Assembly: GCF_900156175.1 (NCBI RefSeq)
Contig: NZ_FTMV01000001.1
Span: 186,001 to 250,000, forward strand
Length of the DNA: 64,000 bases
Source of the DNA: Janthinobacterium sp. TND4EL3
GTDB lineage: Bacteria > Pseudomonadota > Gammaproteobacteria > Burkholderiales > Burkholderiaceae_D
Direction of reading: 5' to 3'
Part shown: one piece after another, positions 60,313 through 64,000 of the stretch
Layout: each line of letters opens with the position of its first letter
Numbering within the stretch: position 1 is the first letter of the stretch
Made by a program: the position numbers and the translations under genes
The notes under the pieces: generated by a model
Told to the model about the DNA's origin: nothing
The model's input: the letters and a program-made list of their open reading frames with translations, nothing else
Databases searched by the model: none

Positions 60313-61385
60313 TCGCCCAGCGCGGCAAGCAGCTCCGCCTGGTGCTCTGCCGCCAAGGCATTCGTCAGTTCCGTCAAATCGCCATCCATGATGAAGTCCA
60401 GTTTATATAACGTCAGGTTGATGCGGTGGTCCGTCAGCCGGCCTTGCGGGAAATTATAGGTGCGGATGCGCTCGCTGCGGTCGCCCGAGCCGATCAGGCT
60501 CTTGCGGGTGGCCGCTTCCTTCGACTGCTGTTCGCGCAGCTGCACGTCCTTGATGCGGGCGGCCAGCACTTTCATCGCCTGCGCCTTGTTCTTGTGCTGG
60601 CTGCGGTCGTCCTGGCACTCGACCACGATGCCGGTCGGCAAGTGGGTGATGCGCACGGCCGAATCCGTCTTGTTGATGTGCTGCCCGCCCGCGCCCGAGG
60701 CGCGGTAGGTGTCGATGCGCAGGTCGGCCGGGTTGATGTTGACGTCTTCCACTTCGTCCGCTTCCGGCATCACGGCCACCGTGCAGGCGGACGTGTGGAT
60801 GCGGCCCTGCGTTTCCGTGGCCGGCACGCGCTGCACGCGGTGGCCGCCGGACTCGAATTTCAGCTTCGAATACGCGCCATTGCCCACCACGCGCACGATC
60901 ACTTCGCGGTAGCCACCCAGGTCGGAGTCCGATGACGACACCAGTTCCACCTGCCAGCGGTTGCGCTCGGCAAAGCGCGTGTACATGCGCAGCAGGTCGC
61001 CGGCGAACAGGGCGGATTCGTCGCCGCCCGTGCCGGCGCGAATTTCCAGGAAGATATTGCGTTCGTCATTGACGTCCTTCGGCAGCAGCATGGTCTGCAG
61101 TTCGCGTTCCAGTTGCGCCATGGTGGCTTTCGCCGCCTCGATCTCTTCCTGTGCGAAGTCCTTCATGTCGGGGTCCGCCAGCATTTCTTGCGCTGTCGCA
61201 ATATCGTTGCCCGCTTCCTGGTAGGAGCGGTACAGGGCCACCAGCGGTCCCAGCTCGGCGTGCTCGCGCGTCATCTTGCGGTAGCTGTCCATGTTCGACG
61301 TGGCGTCGGGATGCATCAGCAGTTCGTCGAGTTCGACCAGGCGGTTCGCCAGTTGATCGAGTTTGGCCAGCATGGATGGTTTCAT
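60309..61385 (-). CDS. prfA: Peptide chain release factor 1
   Basis: Translation termination factor (358 aa) recognising UAA/UAG. The catalytic GGQ is in [19 protein letters not shown] and the codon-recognition tripeptide region is [14 protein letters not shown] (PAT); domain 1 starts [19 protein letters not shown]. Its stop codon overlaps the repeat at 60226-60312. Downstream of hemA on the same strand, the normal hemA-prfA arrangement. Confidence 0.97.
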   Translation of the reverse strand: MKPSMLAKLDQLANRLVELDELLMHPDATSNMDSYRKMTREHAELGPLVALYRSYQEAGNDIATAQEMLADPDMKDFAQEEIEAAKATMAQLERELQTMLLPKDVNDERNIFLEIRAGTGGDESALFAGDLLRMYTRFAERNRWQVELVSSSDSDLGGYREVIVRVVGNGAYSKLKFESGGHRVQRVPATETQGRIHTSACTVAVMPEADEVEDVNINPADLRIDTYRASGAGGQHINKTDSAVRITHLPTGIVVECQDDRSQHKNKAQAMKVLAARIKDVQLREQQSKEAATRKSLIGSGDRSERIRTYNFPQGRLTDHRINLTLYKLDFIMDGDLTELTNALAAEHQAELLAALGD

Positions 61386-61474
61386 AGCGGTTCGCGGTAA
61401 AAGAGGGTGTATAGGGTGCGGCGCGCCCGGCGGGCGGGCAGGGGGCGGCCGCGCGGGCGGCCAGCGGGGCTGCG

Positions 61475-62749
61475 CTAACGGCGGGGACGGAACAGTTTCG
61501 GCAGCAGGGTGGCCAGCTGCTTGCGCTCGTCGCCTTGCGCGTGGTGCAGCGCCTGCTGCGGGCCGTGCAGGAACTTGGCCGTCAAGCCTTTCGACAGCGC
61601 TTCGAGCACGGCGTCGATGTCGGCGCCCTTGGCCAGCATCTTGCGCGCCCGTTCCACTTCCAGCAGGCGCAGCGCTTCGCTGTTTTCATGCAGATGCTGG
61701 ATGACGGGCACCATGGCGCGGTCGTCGACCCAGCTCATGAACGATTGCACGCGCGTCTCGATGATGGCCTCGGCTTGCGCCACGGCCGCTTGCCGGCTTT
61801 CCAGGCCCGTCTGCACGACCTTGCCCAGGTCGTCGACCGTGTACAGGAAGACATCGTTCAAACGGCCCACTTCGGCCTCGATGTCGCGCGGCACGGCCAG
61901 GTCGACCATGAACATGGGCTTGTGGCGGCGCGCCTTGATGGCGCGCTCGACCAGTCCCAGGCCCAGCAGCGGCAAGGACGACGCCGTGCACGAGATGACG
62001 ATGTCGAACTGGTGCAGTTTTTCCGGCAGGTCCGCCAGGCGGATGGCCGTGCCGGAAAAGCGGTGCGCCAGCTCTTCGCCGCGTTCCATGGTGCGGTTGG
62101 CTATCGTGATGCTTTTCGGGTTTTGCGCGGCAAAGTGCGTGGCGCACAATTCGATCATTTCGCCTGCACCGATGAACAGCACATTCTGTTCGGCGATCTT
62201 GTCGAAGATGCGTTGCGACAGTCGCACGGCCGCGGCCGCCATGGAGACGCTGTGGGCGCCGATCTCCGTGCTGCTGCGCACTTCCTTGGCCACCGAAAAG
62301 CTGCGCTGGAACAACTGGTGCAGATAGGTGCCCAGGCCGCCCGCCTCGTCGGCCGTGCGGATGGCGTCCTTGATCTGGCCCAGGATCTGCGTTTCGCCCA
62401 GCACCATCGAATCGAGCCCGGAGGCGACGCGGAAGGTGTGGCGCACGGCATCGTGCTGCGGCAGCATATACAGGTGGGGGCGCAGCTCGCTGTAGTTGAG
62501 ATTGTGATAATCGGCCAGGAAATGCGCGCCCGCGTCCAGCGGATTGGGCACATGGCTGGCCGCATACAGCTCGGTGCGGTTGCAGGTCGAGAGGATGGCC
62601 GCTTCGTCGTTGTCGCGCAGGTCGATGCGCTGGAACCAGGTGCGCGCCGCCATCACCGCCGAACCCAGATGCTCAGGCGCAAACGCCAGCTGTTCGCGGA
62701 GCGACACTGGGGCGGTGGTATGGTTGAGACCGACGGCGAGCAGTTGCAT
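61475..62749 (-). CDS. hemA: Glutamyl-tRNA reductase
   Basis: First enzyme of C5-pathway tetrapyrrole synthesis (424 aa), reducing glutamyl-tRNA to glutamate-1-semialdehyde with NADPH. The catalytic Cys is in [32 protein letters not shown] is the tRNA/substrate helix region, [18 protein letters not shown] the nucleotide-binding domain and [20 protein letters not shown] the dimerisation end. First gene of the hemA-prfA-dsbB-prmC block; 89 very GC-rich bases separate it from prfA. Confidence 0.96.
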   Translation of the reverse strand: MQLLAVGLNHTTAPVSLREQLAFAPEHLGSAVMAARTWFQRIDLRDNDEAAILSTCNRTELYAASHVPNPLDAGAHFLADYHNLNYSELRPHLYMLPQHDAVRHTFRVASGLDSMVLGETQILGQIKDAIRTADEAGGLGTYLHQLFQRSFSVAKEVRSSTEIGAHSVSMAAAAVRLSQRIFDKIAEQNVLFIGAGEMIELCATHFAAQNPKSITIANRTMERGEELAHRFSGTAIRLADLPEKLHQFDIVISCTASSLPLLGLGLVERAIKARRHKPMFMVDLAVPRDIEAEVGRLNDVFLYTVDDLGKVVQTGLESRQAAVAQAEAIIETRVQSFMSWVDDRAMVPVIQHLHENSEALRLLEVERARKMLAKGADIDAVLEALSKGLTAKFLHGPQQALHHAQGDERKQLATLLPKLFRPRR

Positions 62750-62830
62750 TTCAGGGCTGTTGGGATGACTTATGCCGACATTATAACGCTTTGTGCCCGC
62801 GCTTTGAGCAGGTCAGCCGTTTGCCGCCGC

Positions 62831-63520
62831 TCAGCCGCCCAGTTTTTCCAGGCGATAACCATAACTGTAGACGGGCACCAGGCGGTAGCCGTGTTCCGGT
62901 TTCAGCTGCAGCTTGTTGCGCACGCGCGAAACGTGGGTATCCATGGTGCGCGAGGGCAGGGCCGTTTCGCGCTGCCAGACGGCTTCGTGGATGTAGGCGC
63001 GGGACAGGGGACGGCCCAGGTTGCGGAAAAACAGCAGGGCCAGGGCGAATTCCTTGTGCGTCACGTCCAGCATTTCGCCATCTCTGAGCAGGCGGTCGGG
63101 GCGCATGCCAAAGGTATATGGCCCGAATTGCAGTTGCTCGGCGCCAGTCTGGCTCGGATAGGCCACGCGCAGCAGCGCCTGGGTGCGCAAGGTCAGTTCG
63201 CTGCGCCGCAGGGGCTTGATCATGTAGTCATCGGCGCCTGCCGTCATGCCCGCCACGACGTCGTCCTCGCCCGAGCTGTTGGTCATAAACAACACCGGCG
63301 CCTTGGGCGCCAGTTTTTCTCGTGCGCGGCGCAGCACTTCGGCGCCGTCCAGGTCGCTCACATGCCAGTCGAGGATGAGCATGTCGCAACTGTCCTTGCG
63401 TAGTTGCCCCAGCATTTCCTTGCCACTCTGAAACTCGTGGCAAGCGTGGCCGGCGGCGGTGAGCACCTGGCAGATCAGTTCTGCCTGACTATGATCGCTA
63501 TCGAGTACGGCAATTCGCAT
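62831..63520 (-). CDS. OmpR/PhoB-family response regulator
   Basis: Response regulator (229 aa): receiver ~1-115 with D51 in MLILDWHVSD, DSDH acidic pocket and Lys in YMIKPLRR; winged-helix DNA-binding domain ~128-225 (LTHKEFALALLFF-type VTHKEFALALLFFRNLG, SRTMDTHVSRVRNKL as recognition helix). No histidine kinase is adjacent, so it may be an orphan. An imperfect palindrome at 63547-63562 lies upstream. The DWHVSD sequence differs from the usual DxxMP after the phospho-Asp, so its switching may be atypical. Confidence 0.88.
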   Translation of the reverse strand: MRIAVLDSDHSQAELICQVLTAAGHACHEFQSGKEMLGQLRKDSCDMLILDWHVSDLDGAEVLRRAREKLAPKAPVLFMTNSSGEDDVVAGMTAGADDYMIKPLRRSELTLRTQALLRVAYPSQTGAEQLQFGPYTFGMRPDRLLRDGEMLDVTHKEFALALLFFRNLGRPLSRAYIHEAVWQRETALPSRTMDTHVSRVRNKLQLKPEHGYRLVPVYSYGYRLEKLGG

Positions 63521-63688
63521 AATGGGCTGGAGTGTGTAGCAACAAACAGACGGTCCGTTCTGCTTATCGTAATGTTAAGGAATGCTCAAGTGAAATATAA
63601 CAGAGATTGCAATTGTGTCCAGTGAAATCGGAGGCCGTATTCTTTACGTTACACTTGTTCATCTACCCTTACTAGCGGAGAAACGGGC

Positions 63689-64000
63689 ATGACAGACAAG
63701 AGCAGCACGGATTGGACCCTGATACCGGCCAGTCGTGCGGAAATCGAGCAGGTGCGCGAGCGTTGCCGGCGCCTGGTGCAGCGGCGCGCCGTGATGTCGG
63801 CCGGCGCCTCGGCCATCCCCATACCGGGCATCGACCTGATGTCGGACGTCGGCCTGTTTTCCATGCTGATCAATGATATCAACCACGAATTCGGCCTCAC
63901 GCCCGAGCAGATCGAACGCCTCAACCCGCAGTTCAAGCTGATGGCCTACCGCGCGGCGGTGGGCATGGGGGGCATGCTGGTGGGGAAGCTGGTGTCGCGC
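63689..64000 (+). CDS. Hypothetical DUF697-like membrane-associated protein (5' part)
   Basis: First 104 residues of a gene that runs off the window. GCGGAG lies before the ATG at 63689. EIEQVRERCRRLVQRRAVMS is a basic amphipathic helix, then SAGASAIPIPGIDLMSDVGL, which resembles the PxPGxD-containing hydrophobic segment of DUF697/GTPase-associated proteins; FGLTPEQIERL and MAYRAAVGMGGMLVGKLV follow. The likely role is unknown; only the N-terminal part can be judged. Confidence 0.6.
   Translation, partial: MTDKSSTDWTLIPASRAEIEQVRERCRRLVQRRAVMSAGASAIPIPGIDLMSDVGLFSMLINDINHEFGLTPEQIERLNPQFKLMAYRAAVGMGGMLVGKLVSR

Noticed and set aside
63547-63562. Imperfect palindrome CAGACGGTCCGTTCTG upstream of the OmpR-type regulator
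   Set aside because: Arms are only four bases with an asymmetric centre, and OmpR-type proteins usually bind direct repeats.

Overview
The window is a GC-rich, densely coded bacterial chromosome segment. Gene content and order point to a betaproteobacterium of the Oxalobacteraceae (Janthinobacterium/Massilia/Duganella-like); this is an inference from the slmA/5'-nucleotidase/argB neighbourhood, the hemA-prfA-prmC block, a PEP-CTERM protein, several c-di-GMP enzymes and two PHB-depolymerase-type proteins. I see no prophage, integrase, insertion sequence, CRISPR array or plasmid function. Most of the window is ordinary chromosome, and the unusual signal lies in the intergenic repeats.

Layout. 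1-7259: a sugar-acid catabolic operon with the end of a XylH-type ABC permease, XylR, a degenerate mutarotase-like protein, 2-dehydro-3-deoxygalactonokinase, an IlvD/Edd-type sugar-acid dehydratase, an SMP-30 lactonase and a KDPG/KDPGal aldolase. Together they give lactone -> aldonate -> 2-keto-3-deoxy acid -> phosphorylated intermediate -> pyruvate plus a triose phosphate; only the sugar dehydrogenase is missing from view. 7486-12670: CoA-binding protein, PPK2, succinate-semialdehyde dehydrogenase, PHB depolymerase, glutathione peroxidase, DUF1428. 12667-18115: PabB-PabC fusion, slmA, pyrimidine nucleotidase, TraB/GumN protein, tRNA-Thr(GGT), argB. 18317-27701: hybrid histidine kinase plus HD-GYP regulator, PHB-type esterase with a ribbon-helix-helix regulator, DUF1289, metallo-beta-lactamase-fold protein, nitronate monooxygenase and hpt. 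27753-36550: one minus-strand operon coding for an AMP-forming acyl-CoA ligase, a complete branched-chain-type ABC transporter, an MmcQ/YjbR protein and a PaaK-like ligase, with a divergent Crp/Fnr regulator. 37489-45321: aminopeptidase P, MgtC, DUF924, DUF2520, diguanylate cyclase, small orphans and an outer-membrane barrel. 45394-50788: ettA, rarD, kup, FKBP lipoprotein. 50862-55845: PP-loop ATPase, ElaA, ohr, LytS/LytTR-type two-component pair, PEP-CTERM protein. 55928-64000: deacetylase-family amidohydrolase, gshA, prmC, dsbB, prfA, hemA, an OmpR-type regulator and a truncated membrane-associated protein.

Non-coding structure. Three kinds of intergenic repeat stand out. (1) A 121-bp element at 5559-5679 and, inverted, at 52688-52808 has shared core motifs but different outer and inner stems that remain self-complementary in each copy; a 5' fragment lies at 43867-43910. 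(2) An ~85-bp hairpin-ended element occurs at 16949-17031 and 60226-60312, with a probable divergent relative at 7272-7403. (3) A pair of GTAG-headed REP hairpins in inverted orientation (a BIME) lies at 30251-30327. The 121-bp element is the best candidate here for something undescribed, because the covarying stems suggest that its fold is under selection.
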